Source: Pantoea agglomerans NBRC 102470 (GTDB taxonomy: Bacteria; Pseudomonadota; Gammaproteobacteria; Enterobacterales; Enterobacteriaceae). From it: 64,000 bases of DNA. Below the pieces are notes generated by a model that saw nothing but the letters and a program-made list of their open reading frames with translations, made no database searches and was not told the origin of the DNA. The DNA is taken from assembly GCF_001598475.1 (NCBI RefSeq), contig NZ_BCZA01000002.1, forward strand, positions 434,001 through 498,000. The letters are read 5' to 3'. The position numbers were made by a program, and so were the translations under genes. Positions 19,353 through 28,507 of the stretch are shown here, piece by piece; within the stretch, counting starts at the first letter, position 1, and every line of letters starts with the position of its first letter.

Positions 19353-20414
19353 ATGACTTCCCGCTCCGTGACCCTCGATGATGTCGCTCAACTTGCCGGC
19401 GTCTCATATCAAACCGTTTCACGTGTTTTAAACCGTTCTGAACAGGTGTCAGCCCGCACGCGGGAAAGGGTTGAGGCGGCGATGCTGCAGCTCAATTATG
19501 TGCCCAATCGTGTGGCGCAGCAGCTGGCCGGTAAGGCGACGCGCACGCTAGGTCTGGCCACCAGCGACCTGGCCCTGATGGCTCCTGCGCAGATCGCCTC
19601 GGCGATCCAGCAGCGCGCCGCCGGGGCGGGTTATCATCTGGTGATCGCCATGGACAGTGGTAACGATGCGGCAGCAACGGTGAATGAACTGCTGGCACAG
19701 CGGGTCGATGGACTGCTGATCAACCTGCCACTGGAGGCAGATGAGGCGCAACAGATCCAGTTGCTCTGCGGCAGCAAACCGGTGCTGTTTCTGGATGTCG
19801 AACCCCAGGCGGCGGTAGCGCAGTGTCAGTACCCGAATGAGTCTGGCGCACGTGCCGCCGTTGAACATCTGGTGGCGCTGGGTCATCGTCAGATTGGTTT
19901 GTTAAACGGGCCGCTGCGCTCGGTCTCGGCCCGTCAGCGTGAAAATGCATGGCGTCAGGCGCTGGCCGATCATCAGCTGACACCGCACTGTTCTCTGCGC
20001 GGCGACTGGAGCGCGCAGTCGGGTTATCAGGCGCTGCTGGCGCAGCTTCCCGACGATCTGCCGCAGGCGCTGCTGGTGGCGAACGATCAGATGGCGTTGG
20101 GTGCGATGCGGGCGCTACATCAGTATGGCGTAGCCATTCCTGGCGAGATATCGGTGATTGGATATGATGACACCGCTGAGAGTGCGTGGTATCAGCCGCC
20201 GCTGACCACGGTGCGGCAGGATTTGCAATTTCTCGGCGCGCAGAGCGTCGAGCGGATGCTGGCCCGGCTTCAGGGAGCAGAGGCGTCAGACAACGCGCTG
20301 GAAACCACGCTGGTAATCCGAGAGACCACCGCCCCGCCTGCTGATGAGCGGGTCAATTTAGTGGCGCTGTCACAGCAGTTACAGGTGATCGCCCGCAGGC
20401 TGGCGGGAAAATAA
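19353..20414 (+). CDS. lacI: LacI-type transcriptional repressor, close to E. coli LacI
   Basis: 353 residues from the ATG at 19353, which follows GGAGAG; the upstream GTG extension has no support. The helix-turn-helix is VTLDDVAQLAGVSYQTVSRVLN, whose recognition helix keeps the Tyr-Gln pair of E. coli LacI. The hinge region is NRVAQQLAGK. The sugar-binding core keeps the equivalents of LacI Arg197 (SARQRENAW), Trp220 (GDWSA) and Asp274 (GYDDT). A C-terminal leucine-rich tail resembles the LacI tetramerisation helix. No lacZ or lacY lies beside it, so it acts in trans or its target was lost or moved. Confidence 0.85.
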   Translation: MTSRSVTLDDVAQLAGVSYQTVSRVLNRSEQVSARTRERVEAAMLQLNYVPNRVAQQLAGKATRTLGLATSDLALMAPAQIASAIQQRAAGAGYHLVIAMDSGNDAAATVNELLAQRVDGLLINLPLEADEAQQIQLLCGSKPVLFLDVEPQAAVAQCQYPNESGARAAVEHLVALGHRQIGLLNGPLRSVSARQRENAWRQALADHQLTPHCSLRGDWSAQSGYQALLAQLPDDLPQALLVANDQMALGAMRALHQYGVAIPGEISVIGYDDTAESAWYQPPLTTVRQDLQFLGAQSVERMLARLQGAEASDNALETTLVIRETTAPPADERVNLVALSQQLQVIARRLAGK

Positions 20415-20439
20415 CCCTGCGCTGACGCAGGCAATAAAA

Positions 20440-20468
20440 AACCCGCCCCACCAGAGTGGATGCGGGTT
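20440..20468 (-). terminator. Terminator between lacI and tmaR
   Basis: A stem aacccgc / gcgggtt with a 15-nt loop. An A-run on the left gives a U-tract for transcripts of the leftward tmaR gene, whose stop is 40 bp away. It may also serve lacI. Confidence 0.75.
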
Positions 20469-20507
20469 GGCATAGGACGTCTGGCGCTTGCGCGCTGCTG
20501 TCTGCCC

Positions 20508-20834
20508 TTACGCTTTCGGGTGTTCGCCCACGCCCATCGCTTTGATCTTTTTCGACAGCTCGCGACGCTCTTTAGACAGGTCGGCGTTTTTGATGATGTA
20601 CTCATCCACGCGATCTTCATAATCCACACGCATGCTGGCGATGATTTCCTGAATAGCCTCAACGCTCATGCCGGGTTTGATATATTCGCTCAGGTTGTCG
20701 AGCAGCAGTACGCGCTTCTGGTTGTCGCGAATTTTCTTCTCGTTGTCGACAATTTCACGCTGCAGTTTGTTTTTGCGGCGGAACATACGCACGAACTCCA
20801 GTACGTCCTGAAATGATTGCTTGGCATTTTCCAT
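20508..20834 (-). CDS. tmaR: TmaR / YeeX pole-localizer protein (DUF496)
   Basis: 108 residues, charged and almost entirely helical (coiled coil across about 1-60 and 70-105): [20 protein letters not shown] at the start and [12 protein letters not shown] near the end. This matches E. coli YeeX, renamed TmaR, which forms polar clusters and sequesters enzyme I of the sugar phosphotransferase system. Start supported by AAGGTG 7 bases upstream. As in E. coli it lies next to yeeA on the same strand, 160 bp apart, with its own terminator. Confidence 0.93.
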   Translation of the reverse strand: MENAKQSFQDVLEFVRMFRRKNKLQREIVDNEKKIRDNQKRVLLLDNLSEYIKPGMSVEAIQEIIASMRVDYEDRVDEYIIKNADLSKERRELSKKIKAMGVGEHPKA

Positions 20835-20994
20835 GATGGCACCTTTCTTTGAGCCTGCTGACGCAGGGAGAGAGTCAAAACGATCAGCTTAGCGGCTAGC
20901 CCGCCAGGTAAGCAATTTTCACAGCTAAATTCAGACTGGCTCTTATCTTAGCGCAAAGAAACCCTGTTTCACATTAAGTCATTGTCTGAGGTGA

Positions 20995-22053
20995 TTATTT
21001 GCGCAGCGCCATCCGCATCAGGTCGGTCATCCGTTCCAGCTGTTTTGCCAGTTCCAGTGTCAGCCAGACGTAGCCGTAGATCGGCGTCTCCTCCAGACCT
21101 TCGCTGCCCGCTTCCGCGATCAGTCGCCGCAGTTCGCCACTGATTTCGGTCAGCTCGTGACTGTTAGCCACCACCTCTTCCGTTTCCCCTTCAATCGCCA
21201 TGACCGACAGCGCCCGCAGCGTGTTCTCAGTCATCTGCTGGGTGCGGCGCAATGCAGGCGCGTTAAGCATAATCAGATGGCTCTCGCGCGATGCCCACCA
21301 GGCATTAATCTGCATCTCAATGGTGTAAACCATATTACGGTTGATGGTCTGGATCGCTTCAAGCACCGATTTTGGGATGCGCGTCTCTTTGCTTGACGGC
21401 TCCAGCAGCGCCCGCATTTTGATCACGCTGCTCAGCAATTTGCCCAGCGGCTTGTTCAGGCGTGGCTTTTCAACCAGATTTGGCGAGAAGCCGGCGTGAT
21501 AGATTTTTGCCATTTCCGCCAGCGCGTCGGAGAGCTGAATGCGCCAGTGTGTATAGGCACGCTGCGCCCAGATAGCGGTAAACAGCAGCGCCATCAGCGA
21601 TCCCAGAATCACATCACCGCCGCGCCACAGTGCCATCGTGAAATCGCCGGTTGGTGCGCCCACGACCACGCTCAGTGTAATCCCGATCAACAACGCCATG
21701 TAGGGATGTTTGCCCAGCGTCAGGTAGCCACTGATCATCATGATGATGCCGCACCAGGCCAGCATCATCGGCATCGAGATCAGCTCCAGCTTCAGGGCGA
21801 TCAGACCGGATATTGACCCGGCGACCGTGCCGCTGATGCGCTGCAGTGCACGTGGAAAGACATTTCCCCAGGTGGAGATGGGCCCCATCACCACCACCAG
21901 CGTAATCAGCGGCCAGGTGCCTTCAGGGATATCGGTCGCCCGCACAAAGATAAAGCAGAGCAAAAAGGCGATGGCAATACGCACACCGTGGACGGAGCGA
22001 TAATGGCGATAAAACCAGAACTCCAGTTTTGATATGGGCTTATCGGGACGCAA
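20995..22053 (-). CDS. yeeA: YeeA, FUSC-type inner-membrane protein
   Basis: 352 residues, the same length as E. coli YeeA. The start is the TTG at 22053 (LRPDKPISKLEFW, read Met first), which aligns with the E. coli start MRADKS; no ATG fits better. Five or six hydrophobic helices occupy about 25-165 (for example IAIAFLLCFIFVRAT and ITLVVVMGPISTWG), followed by a soluble C-terminal half. FUSC proteins are often linked to export of aromatic acids or similar compounds, but YeeA has no settled function. sbmC, next to yeeA in E. coli, is absent here. Confidence 0.92.
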   Translation of the reverse strand: MRPDKPISKLEFWFYRHYRSVHGVRIAIAFLLCFIFVRATDIPEGTWPLITLVVVMGPISTWGNVFPRALQRISGTVAGSISGLIALKLELISMPMMLAWCGIIMMISGYLTLGKHPYMALLIGITLSVVVGAPTGDFTMALWRGGDVILGSLMALLFTAIWAQRAYTHWRIQLSDALAEMAKIYHAGFSPNLVEKPRLNKPLGKLLSSVIKMRALLEPSSKETRIPKSVLEAIQTINRNMVYTIEMQINAWWASRESHLIMLNAPALRRTQQMTENTLRALSVMAIEGETEEVVANSHELTEISGELRRLIAEAGSEGLEETPIYGYVWLTLELAKQLERMTDLMRMALRK

Positions 22054-22268
22054 AATGACTTTCCGGTTGCGGGAACATGGTGTGGCTATCTTAACGCTGA
22101 ACGCGGCTCAGGCTTAGCGCGGGCCGGATATTTAAAACAGTTTTGACGTTCGCTTACAATTATCAACATCCGCCTCACATACTTTCCCGGTAGTTAAAAA
22201 CAACTTAATGCGATTTTTTAACCTTTATCGGCTCTCAGTAACACATTCAGGGCAGCCAGCGTGCAAGT

Positions 22269-22299
22269 AAAAACGGGCAGCCCGCAGGCTACCCGTTTT
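22269..22299 (-). terminator. Terminator of dacD
   Basis: A hairpin aaaacgggcagcc / ggctacccgtttt with a tetraloop and one mismatch. It is followed on the minus strand by TTTTT, 20 bp after the dacD stop. Confidence 0.85.
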
Positions 22300-22318
22300 A
22301 GTGCTGACAATCGGCTAA

Positions 22319-23482
22319 TCAGAACTTCTGCCTGAGATAATCCGTCAGGCGGGTAATGACGCCTGCAGGTTCAACCGCACTCAGCGCCACCAGCGGATAG
22401 TGGGCAATCTGCTGATCTTTATCCATCACCTGAATTTCACCAATGACTTCGTTGGCTTTCAGCGGGGCTTCCAGATCTTTGCGATCGATGACGTACTTCG
22501 CCTTCACGTTCTGCACTTCACTGCGCGGCAGTGACAGATAAACATCTTCTGCGGTACCCACATCCACCTGATGAGGATTGCCATACCAGACGTTTTCGCT
22601 GCCAATTTTCTTACCGGCATGGAACAGCTGAACGGTATCAAAGGTGTTCTGTCCCCAGACCAGCAGTTTACGCGCCTGCTCTTCGCGGCCTTTCGGGCTT
22701 TTACCGCCCATGACGACGGCGATCAGGCGATGCTTGCCCACCACATTCGAGGCGATGATGTTAAAGCCCGCGGTCTCAGTGTGACCGGTTTTCAACCCAT
22801 CAACGTGGAGATTATTATCCCACAACAGGCCATTACGGTTGTTCTGGGTAATGCCATTCCAGGTCAGGGTCTTCTCACTGTACATGGCATAAAAATCAGG
22901 CTCACCATCAATAATGGCGCGTGACAGTTTCGCCATATCCAGCGCGCTGGAGAACTGACCCGGCGCATCCAGACCATGAACCGTTTCAAAATGGGTATTC
23001 TGCAGGCCGAGCTTCTCAACGTAGTGATTCATCATGCCGACGAAGTTCGCTTCGCTGCCCGCCACATAATCAGCCAGGGCAACGCAGGCGTCGTTACCGG
23101 AGTCGATGATGACGCCACGGCTTAAATCCCGGACGCTCAGCTTATCGCCTGGCTTCAGGAACATCAGCGAGGAGCCTTTGAACACCGGATTACCCGCCGC
23201 CCAGGCATCTTTTCCGACCGTAACCATGTCGTCACGGCTGATTTTCTTCTGGTCAATGGCGCGATCAACCACGTAACCGGTCATCAGTTTGGTCAGGCTG
23301 GCGGGATTACGGCGTTCATCGGGATTGCCAGCGGTCAGAACCTGTCCTGTGGTGGCATCCATCAGCACCCAGGAAGCCGCATCAATCGCCGGAGGCGTCA
23401 CAGGAAAGGGAATCGCATCAGCCTGTGCCAGCGAGGCCCAAAAAACAGTAGCGGTAACGGTGAACAGCAGACGCCTTTTCAA
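22319..23482 (-). CDS. dacD: D-alanyl-D-alanine carboxypeptidase DacD (PBP6b)
   Basis: 387 residues when started at the TTG at 23482, preceded by AAGGA at good spacing. This gives the start (M)KRRLLFTVTATVFWASLAQA, a Sec signal peptide, and matches the 388 residues of E. coli DacD; the longer frame from 23542 adds an unlikely basic extension. The penicillin-binding motifs are complete: Ser62-Leu-Thr-Lys65, Ser128-Gly-Asn130 and Lys231-Thr-Gly233. The C-terminal PBP5_C domain and an amphipathic end (VITRLTDYLRQKF) anchor it to the periplasmic face of the inner membrane. It removes the terminal D-Ala from peptidoglycan stem peptides. Confidence 0.93.
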   Translation of the reverse strand: MKRRLLFTVTATVFWASLAQADAIPFPVTPPAIDAASWVLMDATTGQVLTAGNPDERRNPASLTKLMTGYVVDRAIDQKKISRDDMVTVGKDAWAAGNPVFKGSSLMFLKPGDKLSVRDLSRGVIIDSGNDACVALADYVAGSEANFVGMMNHYVEKLGLQNTHFETVHGLDAPGQFSSALDMAKLSRAIIDGEPDFYAMYSEKTLTWNGITQNNRNGLLWDNNLHVDGLKTGHTETAGFNIIASNVVGKHRLIAVVMGGKSPKGREEQARKLLVWGQNTFDTVQLFHAGKKIGSENVWYGNPHQVDVGTAEDVYLSLPRSEVQNVKAKYVIDRKDLEAPLKANEVIGEIQVMDKDQQIAHYPLVALSAVEPAGVITRLTDYLRQKF

Positions 23483-23634
23483 CACTTCATCCTTAATTGC
23501 ACGGGAGAGAAAATTTCTAAAACGAAACGGAAACAGCCGCACGTTTTACGGCAAAAGCGTTGTGAAGGTTTGAATAAATTGAAAAAAAGTATGAACTGCG
23601 ACGGGTATGGCTGATGCCTGCAGGGGGGAGGTAA
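23483..23634. other. Non-coding DNA between dacD and the hcp remnant
   Basis: Contains the leftward dacD upstream region, AT-rich around 23570-23600, and no recognisable gene. The junction with the hcp fragment is at about 23635, where an in-frame stop is found. Confidence 0.4.
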
Positions 23635-23844
23635 CGGCTAATTGATGCAGGAATTGAGACCGAATATTTCAATATCATGCTGGAAAACGTTAAGGTCACC
23701 ACGGTATCGCCCTGCCTTTCACCCAGCGGCATGAGCAGCACGCATCTGGAAACACCGGAATTACGGTATGCAGCAATAACCTGGAAATATGCCGAAGGGA
23801 ATATTATCTATCGTGGCACATGGAATGAGCGAGCTACAGCCTGA
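23635..23844 (+). pseudogene. hcp: hcp remnant (C-terminal fragment of a type VI secretion Hcp protein)
   Basis: An open stretch of about 69 codons between stops at 23632 and 23842, without a credible start codon or ribosome-binding site. The translation reads IDAGIETEYFNIMLENVKV, then THLETPELRYAAITWKYAEG and NIIYRGTWNERATA before the stop. This is the C-terminal third of an Hcp tube protein, where the family shows NAGxETEYFxxxLExVxV, THLExxxLRYxxITW and GNIIYxDxWNER. The first two thirds are missing. No other type VI gene is in the window, so this is a stranded fragment. Confidence 0.75.
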
Positions 23845-24104
23845 GAGGTAAAAAGTCCGCTTTACTCCTTGCCCCTGACCGCTCAGTCAGATACTACGCC
23901 CCCCGCTACCATCCGAAACTTCAGGCCAGTCGGATTATGGTTTACCATGTAGTGAGTGAAGCCTGAGCCTGCATGACCTTGCCCGGCAAAGGCACCGCTC
24001 TCGCACCAGCAGCCAGGCGCCGATGAAGAAAGGCATCCAGCGAACGGGAAGCCTGATGACTTTCTGTTCATCAGTTTAGTGAACGCAATGAACGGATATG
24101 AAAT
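23845..24104. other. Non-coding DNA between the hcp remnant and sbcB
   Basis: 260 bp. Minus-strand open frames cross it into sbcB but have no ribosome-binding site or recognisable product. Nothing else is seen apart from the short sbcB leader. Confidence 0.35.
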
Positions 24105-25532
24105 TTGAATAACGACCGCGTACAGCCCACTTTCCTCTTCCACGATTACGAGACCTTCGGCACCAGCCCTTCTCGTGACCGGCCAGCCCAGTTTGCCGGC
24201 CTGCGCACCGACAGTGAGTTTAATCCGGTCGGCGAACCCGAAGTGTTCTACTGCCGTCCGCCTGATGACTATCTGCCACAGCCCGAAGCGGTGATGATCA
24301 CCGGCATTACCCCGCAGATAGCGATGAGTCGCGGCGTGATCGAAGCTGAGTTCGCTGAACGCATCCACGCGTTGTTCACCACGGAGCAAACCTGTGTGGT
24401 GGGCTACAACAACGTGCGTTTCGATGATGAAGTGACGCGCAATATCTTCTATCGCAACTTTTACGATCCCTATGGCTGGGCCTGGCAAAACGGCAACTCA
24501 CGCTGGGACCTGCTCGACGTGATGCGTGCCTGCTACGCGTTACGGCCAGAAGGGATCAACTGGCCTGAGAATGAAGAAGGTTTTCCCAGTTTCCGGCTGG
24601 AGCATCTGACCAAAGCAAACGGCGTCTCCCATGAAAATGCGCACGATGCCATGTCCGACGTTTACGCCACGCTGGCGATGGCGAAGCTGGTGAAGGAGAA
24701 GCAGCCAAAACTGTTTGAGTTTTTGTTTACCCATCGTAACAAAAACAAGCTGATGAACCTGATTGATATCCCGCAGATGAAACCGCTGGTTCATGTCTCC
24801 GGCATGTTCGGTGCCGCGCGCGGTAACACCAGTTGGATCGTACCGCTGGCCTGGCATCCCGATAACCGCAATGCGCTGATTGTGGTGGATCTGGCGGGCG
24901 ATATGTCACCACTGCTGCAACTGGATGCCGACACGCTGCGTGAGCGTCTTTACACGCCGAAAAACGATCTCGGCGATCTGCCTGCGGTGCCGGTCAAACT
25001 GGTACATATCAATAAGTGTCCGGTGCTGGCGCCTGCCAGTACGCTACGACCGGAAGATGCGGCCCGGCTGAATATTGATCGTCAGCACTGCCTGGCGAAT
25101 CTGGCGCTGCTGCGTCAGCAGCCCGACGTGCGGGAAAAACTGGTCACGCTGTTTGCCGAAGCGGAGCCTTTTACGCCGTCAGATGATGTGGACACACAAC
25201 TCTATGATGGCTTCTTCAGTGATGCCGACCGGGCGGGGATGAATATTATCCGTCAGACCGCGCCTGCGAATCTGCCTGCGCTGGACCTGAGCTTTGAGAG
25301 TGCGCGGGTAGCGAAACTGCTGTTCCGCTACCGGGCGCGTAACTTCCCCGGCACGCTGGACGATGCCGAGCAGCAACGCTGGTTGCAGCACCGCCGTGAG
25401 GTGCTGAATGCCGAGCGGGTGCAGGCGTTTATGCAGGAACTGGAAGCTCTGGCGAATCTGCATGAAGCGGATGCAGAAAAGGTTGGGCAGCTTAAAGCGC
25501 TCTATCTCTATGCCCAGGAGCTGGTCTCCTGA
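24105..25532 (+). CDS. sbcB: Exodeoxyribonuclease I (SbcB)
   Basis: 475 residues, as in E. coli (475). The start is TTG at 24105 (LNNDRVQPTFLFHDYETFG, first residue read as Met), because an in-frame stop lies just upstream at 24099. It is a 3'-5' exonuclease on single-stranded DNA acting in recombination and mismatch repair. DEDDh catalytic residues are visible: the Asp and Glu of FHDYETFG, and the His and Asp of NAHDAMSDVYAT near residues 185-195. The SH3-like and C-terminal helical domains follow (NRNALIVVDLAGD onward; FRYRARNFPGTL near 410). It is flanked by accessory DNA on both sides. Confidence 0.95.
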   Translation: MNNDRVQPTFLFHDYETFGTSPSRDRPAQFAGLRTDSEFNPVGEPEVFYCRPPDDYLPQPEAVMITGITPQIAMSRGVIEAEFAERIHALFTTEQTCVVGYNNVRFDDEVTRNIFYRNFYDPYGWAWQNGNSRWDLLDVMRACYALRPEGINWPENEEGFPSFRLEHLTKANGVSHENAHDAMSDVYATLAMAKLVKEKQPKLFEFLFTHRNKNKLMNLIDIPQMKPLVHVSGMFGAARGNTSWIVPLAWHPDNRNALIVVDLAGDMSPLLQLDADTLRERLYTPKNDLGDLPAVPVKLVHINKCPVLAPASTLRPEDAARLNIDRQHCLANLALLRQQPDVREKLVTLFAEAEPFTPSDDVDTQLYDGFFSDADRAGMNIIRQTAPANLPALDLSFESARVAKLLFRYRARNFPGTLDDAEQQRWLQHRREVLNAERVQAFMQELEALANLHEADAEKVGQLKALYLYAQELVS

Positions 25533-25553
25533 GCCGCTCTGCCGTCCCTTCAC

Positions 25554-25581
25554 CTCACCCGGCCTGCTTCTGCCGGGTGAG
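25554..25581. terminator. Hairpin between sbcB and the GntP permease gene
   Basis: A perfect 9-bp stem (ctcacccgg / ccgggtgag) with a 10-nt loop in the short gap between convergent genes. No U-tract on either side. Confidence 0.45.
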
Positions 25582-25596
25582 CGTGCGCTATCCGGG

Positions 25597-26952
25597 TTAT
25601 AACACTGTCCACGCCAGCCAGGTCAGCGCAAAGCCGCTCAGCCCCATTAGTGTTGTCAGCACCGTCCAGGTGCGTAAACCGTCGGCCACCGAAAGTCCCA
25701 GATAACGGGTCACTACCCAGAATCCTGCATCATTGACATGCGATAATCCCAGACCACCAAAACAGGCCGCCAGGGTGACCAGTACCCGTTGCATATCCGT
25801 CACGCCGGTCACCGCCTGGGTCAGCAGCCCGCTGGTGGTCAGGATCGCCACCGTGGCGGAACCCTGTGATGCACGCAGCGCCAGCGACAGGATAAATGCC
25901 GCTGGCACCAGCGGCAGATGCAGCGTTTCAAGCGTGACCGCCAGCGCTTTACCCACGCCCGACTCCACCAGCACTTTGCCGAATGCACCACCGGCCCCGG
26001 CCACCAGAATCACGCTGGCTGAGGTGGGAATGGCCCGGCCGGTCAGATCTTCCAGCTTATCTTTGCTCCAGCCACGCCGTACGCCCAGCAGCCAGGCCGC
26101 CAGCCCTAAGGCAATCAGCAGGGCAATCGGCGGTGTGCCGATCACGGTCATCACACTACGCAGCAGACTCCCTTCAGCCAGCAGTGTGTGTGACAGAGTT
26201 CCCAGCACGATCAATACAATCGGGACCACAATCAGGCCGCTGATGGTGAGCGCACCGGGTGGTGCCGGTTCATTCTTCTTTTCCTGCCCTTCCGGCCTGG
26301 CCATCTGCAACTGTTCCAGCACCTCCACCGACAGAGGGTAGTGGCGACGGTTCATGAATTTCGCTACGTAGTAGCCGATGATCCCGACCGGCACGGAAAT
26401 CGCGATTCCCAGTATCATCAGCCATCCCATGTCGGTGTGCAGGATCCCGGCTGCCGCCGCTGCGCCCGGATGGGTCGGCAATGCCAAATGTACCGTCAGC
26501 ATCACGCCCGCCATCGGCAGGCCAAACTTCAGCGGCGAGACCCGCGCCACTTTGGTAAAGCCATAAATCAGCGGAATAACAATGATAAAACAGACTTCAA
26601 AAAATACCGGGATGCCAAGGATAAAGGCCGCCATGGTCAATGCCGCAACGGTACGCTTCAGCCCCAGCGTTTTACTGAAACGCTGCGCCAGCGACTCGGC
26701 ACCGCCCGAGGCTTCAATGATCGCCCCGAGCATGGCACCAAGCACGATGATGATGGTGATGTGACCAAGCAGGCCGCCCATCCCGGTGATAATCGTCTCC
26801 ATGATTTTTTCAGCCGGAATGCCGGTGGCGATGGCCACCAGCAGACTGACAATTAACAGGGCGACAAAGGGATGAACTTTGGCTTTGATGACCAGCAGCA
26901 GCAGGATCACGATGCTGGCGGTCGCTATGGCTAATAGCAGTGCGGTGGACAT
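25597..26952 (-). CDS. ygbN: GntP-family acid-sugar permease (YgbN-like)
   Basis: 451 residues, hydrophobic throughout with about 12-14 membrane helices; ATG at 26952 after GAGGT. The GntP family marks IIVLGAMLGAIIEASGGAES (about 68-87), VHLALPTHPGAAAAA (about 154-168) and the C-terminal GLGLSHVNDAGFW are present. It imports gluconate-like acid sugars by proton symport. As the last gene of the tetronate operon, in the same place as E. coli ygbN, its likely substrate is L-threonate or D-erythronate. A hairpin in the 125-bp gap after otnI may lower its expression. Confidence 0.92.
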   Translation of the reverse strand: MSTALLLAIATASIVILLLLVIKAKVHPFVALLIVSLLVAIATGIPAEKIMETIITGMGGLLGHITIIIVLGAMLGAIIEASGGAESLAQRFSKTLGLKRTVAALTMAAFILGIPVFFEVCFIIVIPLIYGFTKVARVSPLKFGLPMAGVMLTVHLALPTHPGAAAAAGILHTDMGWLMILGIAISVPVGIIGYYVAKFMNRRHYPLSVEVLEQLQMARPEGQEKKNEPAPPGALTISGLIVVPIVLIVLGTLSHTLLAEGSLLRSVMTVIGTPPIALLIALGLAAWLLGVRRGWSKDKLEDLTGRAIPTSASVILVAGAGGAFGKVLVESGVGKALAVTLETLHLPLVPAAFILSLALRASQGSATVAILTTSGLLTQAVTGVTDMQRVLVTLAACFGGLGLSHVNDAGFWVVTRYLGLSVADGLRTWTVLTTLMGLSGFALTWLAWTVL

Positions 26953-27039
26953 AGTAAACCTCAGAAATTGTTATATTTTTTAGGTTATCGCCGTACAGAA
27001 TAAACAGGTGCAGGGTCAGAAAAAGGACGAAAAAATCTC

Positions 27040-27066
27040 AACCGGTGCCGAAACACCGGTTTTTTT
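27040..27066. terminator. Hairpin between otnI and the GntP permease gene
   Basis: A stem aaccggtg / caccggtt with a 6-nt loop. On the plus strand it is followed by TTTTTTT; on the minus strand, the direction of the operon, TTTTTT follows after 4 nt. It could act as an internal attenuating terminator before the permease gene. Confidence 0.6.
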
Positions 27067-27077
27067 AGCCCGTTAAA

Positions 27078-27863
27078 TCAGGTTTTTCTCGCCCAGGGCG
27101 CAAACCAGCCAAGACCAGCGGTAGTGTTGCCGCGCGGGATATATTCGCAGCCCACCCAGCCGGAATAGCCGACCTCATCCAGCAGTGAGTAGAGATAGGG
27201 GTAGTTGATTTCACCCTCATCCGGTTCATGACGATCCGGTGCCGAAGCAATCTGCACGTGCCGATAGCGTCCGGCATAGTGGCGAATCAGATGGCTGAGG
27301 TTGCCATCCACCCGTTGCGCATGGAACAGGTCGAGCTGAGTGAAGACATTGGGTCGATCGATCTGTTCGACCATCTCCAGCGTCTGATACTGGCTGGCAT
27401 AAAGATAGTTGGGTTTGGTTGTGGGATTAAGCGCCTCAATCAGCAGGATGATGCCGTGCGGCGCAAAGCGCTCAGCCGCATAACGCATATTGCTGATAAA
27501 GGTCTCAACGTAGCGCTGACGGTCAGCGTCGGGCGGCACCGTCGCCGCCATGATGTGCACCTGCGGGCAGTTCAGCGCCAGCGCATAGCTCAGGGCGCGA
27601 TCGATATCCGCCTTTGCTTCTGCTTCACGTCCGGGGATGGCCGAAACGCCCCACTCACCCACTGCGACGTTGCCGGGTGCGGTATTGAACAGCACCAGTT
27701 GCAGCTGGTTATCATCAAGCCACTGCTTGATCTGCGTGGCGGGATAGTCATAAGGAAACAGAAATTCGACGGCGGTGAAACCGGCTTTCGCCGCTGCAGC
27801 GAAGCGTTCAGCAAACGGCAATTCAGTAAATTGCGTCGAAAGGTTAGCAGCAAACTTCGGCAT
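27078..27863 (-). CDS. otnI: 2-oxo-tetronate isomerase OtnI (hydroxypyruvate isomerase family)
   Basis: 261 residues; ATG at 27863 with AAGGAG upstream, sharing one base with the otnC stop (TAATG). AP-endonuclease-2-type TIM barrel: [36 protein letters not shown] with the probable metal-ligand Glu, QLDLFHAQR, and [17 protein letters not shown] near the end. In the threonate pathway it converts 2-oxo-tetronate to 3-oxo-tetronate, the substrate of OtnK. Corresponds to E. coli YgbM in sequence type and operon position. Confidence 0.92.
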   Translation of the reverse strand: MPKFAANLSTQFTELPFAERFAAAAKAGFTAVEFLFPYDYPATQIKQWLDDNQLQLVLFNTAPGNVAVGEWGVSAIPGREAEAKADIDRALSYALALNCPQVHIMAATVPPDADRQRYVETFISNMRYAAERFAPHGIILLIEALNPTTKPNYLYASQYQTLEMVEQIDRPNVFTQLDLFHAQRVDGNLSHLIRHYAGRYRHVQIASAPDRHEPDEGEINYPYLYSLLDEVGYSGWVGCEYIPRGNTTAGLGWFAPWARKT

Positions 27864-28507
27864 TATCGGCTCCTTAATTCTGCCACTTCGGCATCATTGA
27901 GATAACGGATCGGGCGGTCTCCCAGGGTAAAGATGAGCCGGGCGGTCTCCTCCAGCTCTTCAGTGTTGTCTGCCGCTTCCTGCAACGATTTCCCCACTAC
28001 CACCGGGCCATGATTCGCCAGCAGGAAGGCACGGTAACGTGGAGCCAGCGCCGCGAGATCCTCGGCCAGTCGCCCATCACCCGGCTTGTAGTAAGGCAAA
28101 ACCGGCACATCACCGACACGCATCACCACATAGGGGGTAAACGGACGGATGCAGTTGTCCATGTCCAGCCCCTGTAAGCAGGAGAGCGCCGTCAGGTAGT
28201 GGCTATGCAGATGCACCACCGCCCTGCAGTCGGGATTATTCAGATAGAGCGCGCGGTGAAACGCAATCTCTTTGGAGGGTTTATCACCTGAGAGCCATTC
28301 GCCGTCAGGCGTGACTTTTGCCAGCCGGTCACCCTGTAATTCACCCAGGCATGAGCCGGTGGGTGTCGCCAGCAGATTGCCATCCTCCAGCAACATTGAA
28401 AGGTTGCCCGCCGAGCCGGTGGCATAGCCGCGCTGAAAAAACGATGCGCCAAGACGCACCATCTCGTCACGCGCCTGCTGTTCCGTTAAAGAGAAAGATT
28501 CAGACAT
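27863..28507 (-). CDS. otnC: 3-oxo-tetronate 4-phosphate decarboxylase OtnC (class II aldolase family)
   Basis: 214 residues from the ATG at 28507 ([20 protein letters not shown]); the 15-codon longer frame overlaps otnK further and is not preferred. Class II aldolase/adducin fold with [11 protein letters not shown] (phosphate-binding), the metal-binding histidines of HLHSHY (about residue 100) and a third in ANHGPVV (about 165). It decarboxylates 3-oxo-tetronate 4-phosphate to dihydroxyacetone phosphate and CO2. It overlaps otnK by 8 nt and touches otnI by one base, so the three are translated together. Corresponds to E. coli ygbL. Confidence 0.92.
   Translation of the reverse strand: MSESFSLTEQQARDEMVRLGASFFQRGYATGSAGNLSMLLEDGNLLATPTGSCLGELQGDRLAKVTPDGEWLSGDKPSKEIAFHRALYLNNPDCRAVVHLHSHYLTALSCLQGLDMDNCIRPFTPYVVMRVGDVPVLPYYKPGDGRLAEDLAALAPRYRAFLLANHGPVVVGKSLQEAADNTEELEETARLIFTLGDRPIRYLNDAEVAELRSR

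Noticed and set aside
23883..24488. Minus-strand open frame before and across the sbcB start
   Set aside because: About two thirds is antisense to sbcB; the part in the gap has no start signal or family resemblance.
27228..27905. Plus-strand open frame of 225 codons across otnI
   Set aside because: Antisense to otnI and its overlap with otnC; no recognisable product.
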